Assembly (NCBI RefSeq): GCF_900142875.1
Contig: NZ_FRCK01000001.1
Location: 186,001-250,000 of the forward strand
Reading direction: 5' to 3'
DNA length: 64,000 nt
Source of the DNA: Paracoccus solventivorans
GTDB taxonomy: Bacteria; Pseudomonadota; Alphaproteobacteria; Rhodobacterales; Rhodobacteraceae
Shown: positions 9,017-18,293 of the stretch, piece after piece
Position numbering within the stretch: the first letter of the stretch is position 1
Layout of the letters: each line of letters begins with the position of its first letter
Made by a program: the position numbers and the translations under genes
The notes under the pieces: model-generated
Told to the model about the DNA's origin: nothing
Databases searched by the model: none
The model's input: the letters and a program-made list of their open reading frames with translations, nothing else

Positions 9017-10198
9017 GTGTTCCGCCCGTTCCTCGATTCGCTGCGCCGCCACGGGGTGCCGGTTAGCTTGCGCGAATGGCTGGACCTGATGGCGGCGATG
9101 GACGCGGGGCTGGCCGGCTGGTCGGTCGAGGAGTTCCACGGCCTTGGCCGCGCCATCCTGGTCAAGGACGAACGCCACGTCGACCGCTATGACCGCGCCT
9201 TCGCGGAAAGCTTTTCCGGGCTGGAAACCGTGCCGCTGGAAGCGCTGGTCAGCGAAACCGCCCTGCCCCGCGAATGGCTGGAGAAACTGGCCGAAAAGCT
9301 GCTGACGCCCGAGGAAATGGCCGCCATCGAGAGTTCGGGCAGTTTCGAGGCGCTGATGGAAAAGCTGCGCGAGCGGTTGGCCGAGCAGCAGGGCCGCCAC
9401 CAGGGCGGCAACAAATGGATCGGCACCGCTGGCACCTCGCCCTTTGGCGCCTATGGCTACAACCCCGAGGGCGTGCGCATCGGCCAGGCTGAATCGCGCC
9501 ACCGCCGCGCGGTCAAGGTCTGGGACAAGCGCGAGTTTCGCGACTTCGACGATTCGGTCGAGTTGGGCACCCGCAACATCAAGGTGGCGCTGAAGCGGCT
9601 GCGGCAATGGGCGCGTCACGGCGCGGCCGAGGAACTGGACCTGCCCGCCACCATCCGCGCCACCGCCGACCACGGCTATATCGACGTGCAGACGCGGCCG
9701 GAACGCCACAATGCCGTCAAGGTGCTGCTGCTGCTGGATGTGGGCGGCAGCATGGACGACCATATCCGCGTGGTGGACGAGCTGTTTTCCGCCGCGCGGG
9801 CCGAGTTCAAGCATCTGGAACATTACTACTTCCACAACTGCCTGTATGAAGCCGTGTGGAAGGACAACCGCCGCCGCTGGGACGAGACCATCCCGACCTG
9901 GGACCTGATGCACCGCTATGGCCGCGACTGGAAGGTGATCGTGGTCGGCGACGCCTCGATGTCGCCCTATGAGATCGTGGCCCCCGGCGGCGCCAGCGAG
10001 CACTGGAACCCCGAACCCGGAGAGCTGTGGCTGCGCCGCCTGGCCGAGACCTGGCCCGATCACGTCTGGCTGAACCCGGTGCCGCAGCAGCATTGGCGCC
10101 ACACCCAGTCGATCGGGATGATCGCCCGCATCTTCGAAAACCGGATGCTGCCGCTGACCCTGCAGGGGCTGACGCAGGCGATGCGGGTGCTGGGCTGA
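9017..10198 (+). CDS. VWA domain-containing CoxE-like protein
   Basis: A 393-residue protein with an N-terminal helical region (MFRPFLDSLRRHGVPVSLREW), a central charged linker and a C-terminal von Willebrand factor A domain. The metal-site motif reads LLDVGGSMDDH near residue 237, so the first Ser of the usual DxSxS is Gly. Later VWA-like parts are DWKVIVVGDASMSPYE and HWNPEPGELWLRRL. It starts with GTG. CoxE-like VWA proteins often pair with MoxR ATPases in cofactor insertion, but no MoxR gene is next to it here. The function is unknown. Confidence 0.85.
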   Translation: MFRPFLDSLRRHGVPVSLREWLDLMAAMDAGLAGWSVEEFHGLGRAILVKDERHVDRYDRAFAESFSGLETVPLEALVSETALPREWLEKLAEKLLTPEEMAAIESSGSFEALMEKLRERLAEQQGRHQGGNKWIGTAGTSPFGAYGYNPEGVRIGQAESRHRRAVKVWDKREFRDFDDSVELGTRNIKVALKRLRQWARHGAAEELDLPATIRATADHGYIDVQTRPERHNAVKVLLLLDVGGSMDDHIRVVDELFSAARAEFKHLEHYYFHNCLYEAVWKDNRRRWDETIPTWDLMHRYGRDWKVIVVGDASMSPYEIVAPGGASEHWNPEPGELWLRRLAETWPDHVWLNPVPQQHWRHTQSIGMIARIFENRMLPLTLQGLTQAMRVLG

Positions 10199-10240
10199 TC
10201 CGCAGTTGATCCCGCCCCGGCCAGTGCCCAGATTGCCTGC

Positions 10241-10927
10241 ATGAAGCTGCTGCCGCTTATCCTCATCGTCGCCTACGCCGTGGCCATGTGGCTGTTTTCG
10301 GCGTGGCGGCTGCGCCAGCAGCTGACGCAGAACTCGACGCCGCTGAACGACCCGCGGCTGGCCTCGGCGCTGGACCGGCTGGGGCGGGCGATGGGGCTGG
10401 GGCCGGTCCGGGCGCATGTCTATGAGATCGCGCCGGTGAACGGGCTGGCTGCGCCGGACGGAAGGGTGTTCCTGACCCGCGGCTTTCTGGACCAGCTCGA
10501 CGCCGGCAAGGTAACCGAGGCCGAGCTCGCCTCGGTCATCGCGCATGAACTGGGCCACGTCACCCACGGCCACGCCCGCCGGCGGATGATGGATTTCGCC
10601 GGGCAGAACCTGGTGCGCACGGTGCTGGCGACGACCTTCGGCCGCTTCATCCCCATCATTGGCCCGTGGCTGGCGATGCTGGTCGCCTCGGCGCTGGCCG
10701 CAAGGCTGTCGCGCGAGGATGAATACGAGGCCGACGCCTTTGCCGCCGCGCTGATGGTCAAGTCCGGCTTCGGCACCGCGCCGCAAAAGGCGCTGCTGGC
10801 GCGGCTGGGCCAGCTGACCGGCAGCAGCGGCACCCCGGTCGCCTGGCTGGCCTCGCACCCGCCGATCGAGCGCCGCATCGCCGCCATCGAGGCGCTGGAA
10901 CAGCGCTGGCAAAACCCGCAGGCCTGA
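10241..10927 (+). CDS. M48-family metallopeptidase
   Basis: This is a membrane-anchored zinc protease. The 228-residue protein has one N-terminal transmembrane helix (residues 3-20), then the peptidase domain with HELGH at 102-106 and the third ligand in EYEADAFA (Glu163). A hydrophobic stretch at about 136-154 may be a second membrane helix. It is shorter than HtpX and lacks that protein's four-helix plan, so I call it an M48 family peptidase, possibly for envelope quality control. It stands as a single gene between the VWA protein and a convergent truncated haemoglobin. Confidence 0.88.
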   Translation: MKLLPLILIVAYAVAMWLFSAWRLRQQLTQNSTPLNDPRLASALDRLGRAMGLGPVRAHVYEIAPVNGLAAPDGRVFLTRGFLDQLDAGKVTEAELASVIAHELGHVTHGHARRRMMDFAGQNLVRTVLATTFGRFIPIIGPWLAMLVASALAARLSREDEYEADAFAAALMVKSGFGTAPQKALLARLGQLTGSSGTPVAWLASHPPIERRIAAIEALEQRWQNPQA

Positions 10928-10930
10928 CCC

Positions 10931-10992
10931 GTTCTTCCTTGCCCAAATACCCCGGGGAAGTCCCGCAGAGACGGGGGCAGAGCCCCTGCCCC
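10931..10992 (-). repeat. dispersed GC-rich palindromic element, copy 2 (inverted)
   Basis: Read on the minus strand this is GGGGCTCTGCCCC, a short second hairpin, CCCCGGGGTATTTGGGC and GAAGAAC. It fills the whole gap between the M48 peptidase gene and the convergent haemoglobin gene and ends exactly at the haemoglobin stop codon. It is the same element as at 5597, 18294 and 35949. Confidence 0.65.
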
Positions 10993-11394
10993 TTACCGCA
11001 GAACCGGCGGCCCCGCCGGCGCGTGCAGATCCTCGACCCCCATCCGCAGCCCGGCGCCGATCCGATGCGCCAGCGCCGACCACGCCTGCGCGGTCTCCTC
11101 GGGCAGCAGCCGGGCCAGCGTGGCGTCGAACAGCGCCAGCCAGTCGCGGAAATGCTCGGGGCGGACATCGCCCGCCGCCCGGTGCACCCGCATCGGATTG
11201 CCGTCATAGACCCGCTGGAACAGGATCGCATTGCGCCAGAAGGCGGCGATCCTGGCCTCATGCTCGGGCCAGTCGCTGACGTGATTGGCAAACACCGGCC
11301 CCAGCACCTCGTGCCGGCGCACGGCGCCGTAGAACACGGCGACCACGCGGTCGATCTGCTCGGGGGTGACGGGAAAACGGGGCGGGATGCTCAT
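10993..11394 (-). CDS. group III truncated haemoglobin
   Basis: A 133-residue 2-on-2 globin that binds haem and small gases. Visible family features are TPEQIDRVVAVFYGAVRRHEVLGPVF at the start (split here into TPEQIDRVV and HEVLGPVF), the FWRNAILF segment, MRVHRAAGD and the proximal histidine in EHFRDWLALF (His81). The start at 11394 gives the expected length; the frame is open upstream but shows no globin character. It ends at the palindromic element and converges with the M48 peptidase gene. Roles in nitric-oxide or oxygen chemistry are known for related globins but cannot be assigned here. Confidence 0.9.
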   Translation of the reverse strand: MSIPPRFPVTPEQIDRVVAVFYGAVRRHEVLGPVFANHVSDWPEHEARIAAFWRNAILFQRVYDGNPMRVHRAAGDVRPEHFRDWLALFDATLARLLPEETAQAWSALAHRIGAGLRMGVEDLHAPAGPPVLR

Positions 11395-11617
11395 GCCCCC
11401 TATCTGGCCCCGGTGCGGCGGCAGCGCAAGGACGTGCCATCCGGGCGGACAGGGCAGATCCTCGGCCATGAGAACGATATCTTGCGCGAACCGAGGTTGC
11501 AGGCGCTCCTCGACGCAGCAGAATCCGCCTCGTGCCCCGAAAGGCCGCCGACAATGGAGCTTCAGGTCCAGCAGACCAGAGAGCAAACCTTATCATACGA
11601 CTAAGTTGTTGATTTTA

Positions 11618-11692
<75 letters not shown>

Positions 11693-11852
11693 GCCGGCTG
11701 GTCCGCCATCGGACCGTGGGGGGCGATTTAGACGCAAGGGCGCGGGGGTGCAAGGGGGTATGAGGGGAAATCCCGGTTCTCTGTCCGCGGGGGCGCGGCG
11801 TCTCCGCCGGTCCGGTGCGCTGGCGCTGGACCTGGGCGGGCGAGGCGATTAA

Positions 11853-12101
11853 TTGGACCGGATGGACAAGGACCGTCACCCCGGCAGGACCGGCCGCACG
11901 CGTAGCACCCCCGGCGCCGACGACCGCGCGGCGCGGCAGGCGCTCGCGCTGCGGGAAAATCTGGCGCGGCGCAAGGCGCAGGCGCGCAGCCGGGCCGGGA
12001 TGGCCGGCGGCGAAGACGGCGACACAGGCAGCGGCGGCGCCGCGGCGGGCAGCAACATAACGACCCCGACCACCGAAACCCGGGGCGATAGCGAGGACTG
12101 A
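11853..12101 (+). CDS. small basic protein coupled to murA
   Basis: An 82-residue protein rich in Arg, Ala and Gly. Its middle, [18 protein letters not shown], is a strongly basic predicted helix, and the C-terminal third is Gly/Thr-rich. GAGG lies 7 nt before the TTG at 11853, which favours that start over the ATG at 11862. Its TGA overlaps the murA ATG (TGATG), a sign of translational coupling. Short basic proteins with a similar RRKAQAR stretch are known upstream of murA in related bacteria, as far as I recall. The function is unknown. Confidence 0.65.
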   Translation: MDRMDKDRHPGRTGRTRSTPGADDRAARQALALRENLARRKAQARSRAGMAGGEDGDTGSGGAAAGSNITTPTTETRGDSED

Positions 12102-13387
12102 TGGATACGATTCTGGTGCGCGGCAACGGTCCGCTGAATGGCGAGATCGAGATTGCGGGCGCAAAGAACGCCTGCCTGACCCTGATGCCCGCAACCCTGC
12201 TGACCGACGAGCCCCTGACCCTGACCAACGCCCCGCGGCTGTCCGACATCCGCACCATGACCGAGCTGCTGCGCTCGCTGGGGGCCGAGGTCGCGGATCT
12301 GCAGGACGGCCGGGTGCTGGCGCTGTCCAGCCACGCGCTGAGCAGCCACCGCGCCGACTACGACATCGTGCGCAAGATGCGGGCCTCGATCCTGGTGCTG
12401 GGGCCGATGCTGGCGCGCGACGGGCAGGCGATCGTGTCGCTGCCCGGGGGCTGCGCGATCGGGGCGCGGCCGGTGGACCTGCACCTGCGGGCGCTGGAGG
12501 CGATGGGCGCGGAACTGGACCTGCGCGACGGCTATGTCCACGCGAAAGCCCCGATGGGCGGGCTGCGTGGCGCGGTGATCGAGTTTCCGCTGGTCTCGGT
12601 CGGGGCCACGGAAAACGCGCTCTTGGCCGCGACGCTGGCCCGCGGCACCACCGTGCTGAAGAACGCCGCGCGCGAGCCGGAAATCGTCGATCTCGCCCGC
12701 TGCCTGCGCCGCATGGGCGCGCAGATCGAGGGCGAGGGCACCGATACCATCACCATCCAGGGCGTCGACCGGCTGTCGGGCGCCACCCACCCTGTCGTCA
12801 CCGACCGCATCGAGCTGGGCACCTATATGCTCGCCCCCGCCATCTGCGGCGGCGAGGTCACCTGCCTGGGCGGACGGATCGAGCTGGTCGAGGCGTTCTG
12901 CGAGAAACTGGATGAGGCCGGGATCAGCGTCACCGAATCCGAACGCGGGCTGACCGTGACCCGCCGCAACGGTCGGGTGAATGCGGTGAAGGTGGTGACC
13001 GAGCCCTTCCCCGGTTTCCCCACCGACCTTCAGGCGCAGATGATGGCGCTGCTTTGCACCGCCGAGGGCACCAGCGAGTTGGAGGAAACCATTTTCGAGA
13101 ACCGCTTCATGCATGCCCCCGAACTGGCGCGGATGGGCGCGCAGATCGAGGTCCACGGCGGCCACGCCCGCGTCACCGGCGTCGAAAAGCTGCGCGGCGC
13201 CCCGGTGATGGCGACCGACCTGCGCGCCAGCGTCAGCCTGATCCTTGCCGGGCTTGCGGCCGAGGGCGAAACCATCGTCAGCCGCGTCTACCATCTCGAC
13301 CGCGGCTATGAGAAAGTCGTGCGCAAGCTGCGCGGTGTCGGCGCGGATATCGAGCGGATCAAGGAGCGGCCTGCCCATGCCGAATGA
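12101..13387 (+). CDS. murA: UDP-N-acetylglucosamine 1-carboxyvinyltransferase
   Basis: MurA transfers enolpyruvate from PEP to UDP-GlcNAc, the first committed peptidoglycan step. The 428-residue protein has the usual length and fold motifs: GAKNACL with Lys22, [12 protein letters not shown], and the loop [11 protein letters not shown] with catalytic Cys118, the fosfomycin target. The C-terminal [16 protein letters not shown] motif is also present. It overlaps the preceding small gene by 1 nt and the following DUF2948 gene by 11 nt, so it sits inside a coupled operon leading to hisD. Confidence 0.97.
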   Translation: MDTILVRGNGPLNGEIEIAGAKNACLTLMPATLLTDEPLTLTNAPRLSDIRTMTELLRSLGAEVADLQDGRVLALSSHALSSHRADYDIVRKMRASILVLGPMLARDGQAIVSLPGGCAIGARPVDLHLRALEAMGAELDLRDGYVHAKAPMGGLRGAVIEFPLVSVGATENALLAATLARGTTVLKNAAREPEIVDLARCLRRMGAQIEGEGTDTITIQGVDRLSGATHPVVTDRIELGTYMLAPAICGGEVTCLGGRIELVEAFCEKLDEAGISVTESERGLTVTRRNGRVNAVKVVTEPFPGFPTDLQAQMMALLCTAEGTSELEETIFENRFMHAPELARMGAQIEVHGGHARVTGVEKLRGAPVMATDLRASVSLILAGLAAEGETIVSRVYHLDRGYEKVVRKLRGVGADIERIKERPAHAE

Positions 13388-13859
13388 CGCGCGTTTTGCC
13401 GATGCCGGGCCCGATGCGGCGCTGGCGATCCGGGCCGAGGATGGCGATGACCTGCGGGTGCTGACCGCGCTGGCGCAGGATGCGGTGCTGAGCGTCGGCG
13501 ACATGGGCTATGACCCGAAATCGCGCCGCTTCAGCCTGCTGCTCAGCCGTTTCCGCTGGGAGGACGCCGACTCTGCCCGCCGCGAATCGCGCCCTTATGA
13601 GCGGGTGCGGGCGCTGCTGGTGATCTCGGACGTGCTGCGGGTGCGCCATGATGGTATCGACCGCAACGACCCTGGCACGGTGCTGTCGCTGCTGACGCTG
13701 GACTGGCAGCCGGGCGAGGACGGCACCGGGCGGCTGGTGCTGGCATTCGCCGGCGACGGCGCGGTGGTGATCGACGCCGAATGCCTGTCGGTCGACCTGC
13801 GCGACGTGGCGCGGCCGCATCGCGCCGCCTCGGCACAACTGCCCCGGCATGACCCCTAG
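13377..13859 (+). CDS. DUF2948 family protein
   Basis: A 160-residue protein of unknown function in the DUF2948 family, found mainly in alphaproteobacteria and often placed right after murA as here. Seen in it are [20 protein letters not shown] (split: [10 protein letters not shown] and [14 protein letters not shown]), [19 protein letters not shown] and a C-terminal [13 protein letters not shown]. It overlaps murA by 11 nt and the next gene by 11 nt. The family is recognised from motif and context; no catalytic residue stands out. Confidence 0.85.
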   Translation: MPNDARFADAGPDAALAIRAEDGDDLRVLTALAQDAVLSVGDMGYDPKSRRFSLLLSRFRWEDADSARRESRPYERVRALLVISDVLRVRHDGIDRNDPGTVLSLLTLDWQPGEDGTGRLVLAFAGDGAVVIDAECLSVDLRDVARPHRAASAQLPRHDP

Positions 13860-14352
13860 GCCGCTGCTGTGGCGGCTGACCCCGGCCGACGCCGACCCCT
13901 GGCAGCGCATCATGCAAGGCGCGCTGGCGGAATTGCAGGGGCTGTTCGCCAGCGACTGGGCCGAATGGATCAACCGCCCGCAGGATGAGTTCCGCACCGT
14001 GCTGGAACACGCCGATTGCTGGGCCGCCGGCTGGGCGCAGGGCCAGCCGCTGGCCGTCGGACGGTGGGAGGCGCTCGAGTCCCCCGGCACCGCGACGCTG
14101 ATGGGGGTCTATGCGCTGCCCGCCGCACGCGGCACCGGGCTGGCCGCGGCGCTGGTGCGCCAGCTGGTCGCACGGGCCGCGGCGCAGGGGCATCACCATA
14201 TCCAGCTGGACGTGGTCGCGACCAACCAGCGCGCCCTGCGCTTTTACCGCCGTCTGGGCTTTGCGCCCACCGCCACCCTGCCCCTGCGCAACCCGCTGGG
14301 GCTGGACGAGCTGGAACTGGCGCTGCAGCTGCCCCGCCGTCTCGCCGCTTGA
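13849..14352 (+). CDS. GNAT-family N-acetyltransferase
   Basis: A 167-residue acyl-CoA-dependent acetyltransferase. The acetyl-CoA pyrophosphate-binding loop is ALPAARGTGLAAALV, followed by the beta-4/alpha-4 region HIQLDVVATNQRALRFYRRLGF (in two parts: HIQLDVVATN and RALRFYRRLGF), the usual GNAT end. The substrate is not evident. It overlaps the DUF2948 gene and lies 58 nt before hisD. Confidence 0.88.
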   Translation: MTPRPLLWRLTPADADPWQRIMQGALAELQGLFASDWAEWINRPQDEFRTVLEHADCWAAGWAQGQPLAVGRWEALESPGTATLMGVYALPAARGTGLAAALVRQLVARAAAQGHHHIQLDVVATNQRALRFYRRLGFAPTATLPLRNPLGLDELELALQLPRRLAA

Positions 14353-14410
14353 GCCGCGCGGGGGCGCGGGGTAACAGCGCCCAACCGCCCAGTTTTCGGA
14401 AAGCCGCGCC

Positions 14411-15718
14411 ATGCCCGTCACGCTGAACACCGCCGACCCGGATTTCGAGCGCGGCTTTGCCGCGATGCTGTCCGCCAAGCGCGAGGATGCCGCCGATGTC
14501 GGGCAGGCGGTGGCCGCGATCATCGCCGATGTCCGCGCCCGCGGCGACGCGGCGCTGGTGGAACTGACCAACCGTTTCGACCGTAACGACCTTTCCGCCG
14601 ACGGGCTGAGGTTTTCCGCCGCGGACATCGACGCCGCCTGCGCGCAGGTCCCGGCAGAGGACCGCGCCGCGCTGGAACTCGCCGCCGCCCGCATCCGCGC
14701 CTATCACGACCGCCAGCTGCCGCAGGACGCAGAATGGACCGACGAGACCGGCGCCACGCTGGGCTGGCGCTGGACCCCGGTTTCGGCCGCGGGGCTGTAT
14801 GTGCCGGGCGGACAGGCGAGCTATCCCTCGTCGGTGCTGATGAATGCGATCCCGGCCCGCGCGGCCGGGGTGGAACGGCTGGCGGTCTGCGTGCCGACCC
14901 CGGGGGGCGAGATCAATCCGCTGGTGCTACTGGCCTGCCGCATCGCCGGGGTGGACGAGATCTGGCGCATCGGCGGCGCGCAGGCCATCGCGGCGCTGGC
15001 CTACGGCACCGAATCCATCCGGCCGGTGGACAAGATCACCGGCCCCGGCAACGCCTATGTGGCGGCGGCCAAGCGGCAGGTGTTCGGCCGCGTCGGCATC
15101 GACAGCATCGCCGGCCCCTCCGAGGTGCTGATCATCGCCGCAGGCGCGCAGAACCCCGACTGGCTGGCGCTGGACCTGCTGGCGCAGGCCGAACACGACG
15201 CCGACGCGCAGGCGATCCTGATCACCCCGGACCAGGCGCTGGCGCAGGCGGTGGCCGCGGCGGTCGAACGCATCCTGCCCACCCTGCCCCGCGCCGCAAT
15301 CGCCGGCGCCAGCTGGCGCGACCACGGCACCATCATCCTGACCCGCGACCTTTCCGAGGCCGCGGCGCTGTCCGACCGCATCGCGCCCGAACATCTGGAG
15401 CTGTGCGTGGACGACCCGCAGGCGCTGGCCGCCCAAGTCCGCCACGCCGGCGCGATCTTCCTGGGCGCCTGGACGCCCGAGGCCGCGGGGGATTACGTCT
15501 CGGGACCCAACCACGTGCTGCCCACGGCGCGCTCGGCGCGGTTTTCGTCGGGGCTGTCGGTGATGGATTTCGTCAAGCGCAGCACCGTCTCGCAGCTGTC
15601 GCCCGGCGCGCTTTCCGCCATCGGCCCGGCCGCAGTGCGGCTGGCGCTGTCCGAGGGGCTGTCGGCCCATGCCCGCTCGATCGAGGCGCGGCTGGAAACG
15701 CTCAACCGCGGCAGCTGA
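14411..15718 (+). CDS. hisD: histidinol dehydrogenase
   Basis: HisD catalyses the last two steps of histidine synthesis, histidinol to histidine, with NAD and zinc. The 435-residue protein contains VPGGQASYPSSVLMN, GGAQAIAALAYGTE, KITGPGNAYVAAAKR, AGPSEVLI, LLAQAEHDADAQ (zinc/catalytic Glu-His) and GPNHVLPT. It is separated from hisB and hisH, which lie 1.2 kb further on the opposite strand, so the histidine pathway is not in one operon. It precedes the UPF0262 gene, an order seen in other Rhodobacteraceae. Confidence 0.97.
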   Translation: MPVTLNTADPDFERGFAAMLSAKREDAADVGQAVAAIIADVRARGDAALVELTNRFDRNDLSADGLRFSAADIDAACAQVPAEDRAALELAAARIRAYHDRQLPQDAEWTDETGATLGWRWTPVSAAGLYVPGGQASYPSSVLMNAIPARAAGVERLAVCVPTPGGEINPLVLLACRIAGVDEIWRIGGAQAIAALAYGTESIRPVDKITGPGNAYVAAAKRQVFGRVGIDSIAGPSEVLIIAAGAQNPDWLALDLLAQAEHDADAQAILITPDQALAQAVAAAVERILPTLPRAAIAGASWRDHGTIILTRDLSEAAALSDRIAPEHLELCVDDPQALAAQVRHAGAIFLGAWTPEAAGDYVSGPNHVLPTARSARFSSGLSVMDFVKRSTVSQLSPGALSAIGPAAVRLALSEGLSAHARSIEARLETLNRGS

Positions 15719-15800
15719 CGGTTTTCGCGCTTGAAACCTTGCCCGCTTGCGGGAATCGTGGCGGCGCCGGCCCGTGCCGGCCAGAACAGGAACAGCCGAG

Positions 15801-16283
15801 ATGTCCACCGATCGCCTTGTCCGGGTCGAGATCGACGATTCCGCCCTGCCCCCGGCCACCCCCGAGATGGAGCAGGAGCGTCGCGTCGCCATCTTCGACC
15901 TGCTCGAGGACAACAGCCTGACCCTGCCCGGCCGCGCCGGCCAGGACGCGCCCTCCGGCCCCTATGCGCTGCAACTGGCGGTGCGCGACCGGCGGCTGGT
16001 GTTCGACCTCAGTTCCGAACTGGGCGAGCGGGTGGCCGAGTTCCACCTGTCGATGGGACCGTTCCGGCAGGTGGTCAAGGACTACTTCCAGATCTGTCAA
16101 AGCTATTTCGATGCAGTGAAGCGCCTGCCCCCCGCCCAGATCGAGGCGATCGACATGGCGCGGCGCGGCATCCACAACGAGGGCGCAAGGACGTTGCAGG
16201 AACGGCTGGAAGGCAAGGCCGAGATCGACATCGACACCTCGCGCCGGCTTTTCACCCTGATCTGCGCGCTGGTGTCGGACTGA
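15801..16283 (+). CDS. UPF0262 family protein
   Basis: A 160-residue protein of the alphaproteobacterial UPF0262 family. Recognisable parts are the acidic N-terminus (EIDDSALPPATPEMEQER), IFDLLEDNSLTLPG, YALQLAVRDRRLVFDL, FRQVVKDYFQICQSYFDAV and DMARRGIHNEGAR. The ATG at 15801 is preceded by AGGAACAGCCGAG. Its position between hisD and a low-molecular-weight phosphatase gene is typical for the family. The function is unknown. Confidence 0.88.
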   Translation: MSTDRLVRVEIDDSALPPATPEMEQERRVAIFDLLEDNSLTLPGRAGQDAPSGPYALQLAVRDRRLVFDLSSELGERVAEFHLSMGPFRQVVKDYFQICQSYFDAVKRLPPAQIEAIDMARRGIHNEGARTLQERLEGKAEIDIDTSRRLFTLICALVSD

Positions 16284-16288
16284 CCTCG

Positions 16289-16819
16289 ATGCTGCCCGGC
16301 AAGGGGATTCCGGCCGGCTTTCCCGGGTCGGTGCTGTTCTGCTGCGATCACAACGCCATCCGCTCGCCCATGGCCGAGGGGCTGATGAAGAAGCTTTACG
16401 GGCGCAGCGCCTATGTGCAGTCGGCGGGCGTGCACAGCGACATGGAAATCGACGGCTTCACCATCGCCGTCTGCCACGAGCTGGGGATCGAGCTGTCGCG
16501 CCACCGCGCCCGCAGCTTCGACGAGATGCGCGACTGGGGCGACGACCTGGGCCAGTTCGATCTGGTGGTGGCGCTGTCGCCGGCCAGCAAGCACCAGGCG
16601 CTGGAGCTGACCCGGCATTACCACCTGGAGGTGGAATACTGGCCGATCATGGACCCGGCCGGGCTGACCGAGGTGCGGGCGGAAAAGCTGGCGCTCTACC
16701 GGCAGTCGCGCAACCAGATCCTGCGCCGGATGCTCGACCGCTTCGGCCCCCCGACCGAGCCCGACGGCATCGAGACCGTGCGCCGCGCCCTGCCGCAGGA
16801 CCAGCTTCCCCACCCGTGA
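16289..16819 (+). CDS. low-molecular-weight protein-tyrosine-phosphatase-like protein
   Basis: A 176-residue member of the low-molecular-weight phosphatase/arsenate-reductase fold. The phosphate loop is CDHNAIRS with Cys19 and Arg25 (C-x5-R) and the general acid is likely the Asp of IMDPAG. After this it has a C-terminal extension of about 40 residues. It starts 5 nt after the UPF0262 stop and belongs to the same transcription unit. Its substrate is not known. It differs from the Wzb-like phosphatase at the far end of the window. Confidence 0.88.
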   Translation: MLPGKGIPAGFPGSVLFCCDHNAIRSPMAEGLMKKLYGRSAYVQSAGVHSDMEIDGFTIAVCHELGIELSRHRARSFDEMRDWGDDLGQFDLVVALSPASKHQALELTRHYHLEVEYWPIMDPAGLTEVRAEKLALYRQSRNQILRRMLDRFGPPTEPDGIETVRRALPQDQLPHP

Positions 16820-16897
16820 CGCGCCGGGCGGCGCCCGATCCTCGGTGCGTCCCATCTGCTGTCCAGAAGTATTCTGGGGGCTTGCGAGCGCCCGGAA

Positions 16898-16916
16898 AAC
16901 AGTCCGGTGGACTGTT
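16898..16916. terminator. hairpin at convergent junction
   Basis: A perfect 8-bp inverted repeat AACAGTCC/GGACTGTT with a 3-nt loop lies between the phosphatase gene and the convergent hisH gene. It has no long T-run, so it may be a Rho-assisted or two-way terminator. Confidence 0.45.
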
Positions 16917-16969
16917 CTCAGCAAGCAAGGCCACGGCAGTGGCCGCAGGCCGGCGGCAAAGCCCCCTCT

Positions 16970-17605
16970 TTATCCCGCCCAGCCCAGGAAATTGCGCAGG
17001 ATCCGCAGCCCCAGCGCCCCGGATTTCTCGGGGTGGAACTGCAACCCGACGATATTGTCGCGCGCCACCACTGCCGTGACCGGCCCGCCGTGATCGACCG
17101 AGGCCACCAGATCTTCCGCCCGCGCGACGTTGAACTGCCAGCTATGGACGAAATAGGCGTGCGCCCCCTGCGCCACCCCCGCCAGCACCGGGTGCGGCCG
17201 GTGAACCCGCAGCTCGTTCCAGCCCATATGCGGCACCTTCAGCGCCGGGTCGGCGGGGGCGATGCGCTCGACCCGGCCATGGATCCAGCCGAAGCCGGGG
17301 GTGGGGCGGTATTCCAGCCCCTCGTCGGCCAGCATCTGCATGCCCACGCAGATGCCCAGGAACGGCACGCCGCGGCGGATCACCGCGTCCTCCAGCGCCT
17401 CGGCCATCCCCGGCACCGCGTCGAAGGCCGCGCGGCAGGCGGGAAACGCCCCGTCCCCCGGCAGCACGATGCGGTCGGCGCCCGCGACCTCGGCAGGGTC
17501 GGCGGTCACCGCGACGCTGGCGTCCCAGTCGCGCCCGGCCAGCGCCACCGCCTTGGCCGCCGAATGCAGGTTGCCGCTGCCATAGTCGATCAGCGCCACC
17601 CGCAT
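16970..17605 (-). CDS. hisH: imidazole glycerol phosphate synthase, glutamine amidotransferase subunit
   Basis: HisH frees ammonia from glutamine and passes it to HisF to build the imidazole ring. The 211-residue protein shows DYGSGNLHSAAKA, LPGDGAFPAC, the nucleophile elbow GICVGMQ (Cys86), VPHMGWNEL, YFVHSWQF and FHPEKSG with the catalytic His and Glu. It follows hisB with a 3-nt gap. No hisA or hisF follows, which is unlike the extended hisBHAF runs of many relatives. Confidence 0.96.
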   Translation of the reverse strand: MRVALIDYGSGNLHSAAKAVALAGRDWDASVAVTADPAEVAGADRIVLPGDGAFPACRAAFDAVPGMAEALEDAVIRRGVPFLGICVGMQMLADEGLEYRPTPGFGWIHGRVERIAPADPALKVPHMGWNELRVHRPHPVLAGVAQGAHAYFVHSWQFNVARAEDLVASVDHGGPVTAVVARDNIVGLQFHPEKSGALGLRILRNFLGWAG

Positions 17606-17608
17606 CGG

Positions 17609-18220
17609 CTAGAGCGCCCCCTTGGTCGAGGGCAGGGCGTCGCCGATGCGCGGGTCGGGCTCGACCGCCTCGCGCAGCGCCCGCGCCACCGCCTTGAAGG
17701 CCGCCTCGGCGATGTGATGGGCGTTGAAGCCGTGGATCAGGTCGACATGCAGGGTGATGCCGCCATGGGTGGACAGCGCCTGGAAGAACTCGCGCACCAG
17801 CTCGGTGTCGAAGCTGCCGATCTTCTGCGCCGGGAACGGCACGTTCCAGACCAGGAACGGCCGCCCGGACAGGTCCAGCACCGCGCGGACCTGCGCGTCG
17901 TCCATCGCCAGGTGGAAGCTGCCATAGCGGCGGATGCCGCGCTTGTCCCCCAGCGCCCGGGCCAGCGCCTGCCCCAGCGCGATGCCGCAATCCTCGACCG
18001 TGTGGTGGTCGTCGATATGCAGGTCGCCGGTGGCTTTCAGCTCGATGTCGATCAGCGAGTGCCGGGCCAGCTGGTCGATCATGTGGTCGAAGAACCCGAC
18101 CCCGGTCTGGCTGTCCGAACGGCCCGAGCCGTCCAGGTCCACCGCCGCCTGAATGTCGGTCTCGGCAGTCTGGCGCGCGACCCGGGCGCGGCGGGCGGAA
18201 AGGGTGGCGGTGTCGGACAT
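17609..18220 (-). CDS. hisB: imidazoleglycerol-phosphate dehydratase
   Basis: HisB dehydrates imidazole glycerol phosphate with two manganese ions. The 203-residue monofunctional form has [32 protein letters not shown] (metal ligands; core [10 protein letters not shown]) and the second repeat [14 protein letters not shown]. Unlike the enterobacterial enzyme it lacks a phosphatase domain. It is the first gene of a two-gene hisB-hisH unit. Confidence 0.96.
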   Translation of the reverse strand: MSDTATLSARRARVARQTAETDIQAAVDLDGSGRSDSQTGVGFFDHMIDQLARHSLIDIELKATGDLHIDDHHTVEDCGIALGQALARALGDKRGIRRYGSFHLAMDDAQVRAVLDLSGRPFLVWNVPFPAQKIGSFDTELVREFFQALSTHGGITLHVDLIHGFNAHHIAEAAFKAVARALREAVEPDPRIGDALPSTKGAL

Positions 18221-18293
18221 GGGCGCCTCATTCGCTGGGAACGGCCCCGCTTAGCGCGAATGGCGGCGCGGGCGCAACGGCGCGGGTGTGGGT

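Noticed and set aside
8849..11083. A 744-codon minus-strand frame opposite the VWA and M48 genes
   Set aside because: It covers recognised plus-strand genes and is rich in Arg/Gln/His/Pro, typical of high-GC shadow frames.
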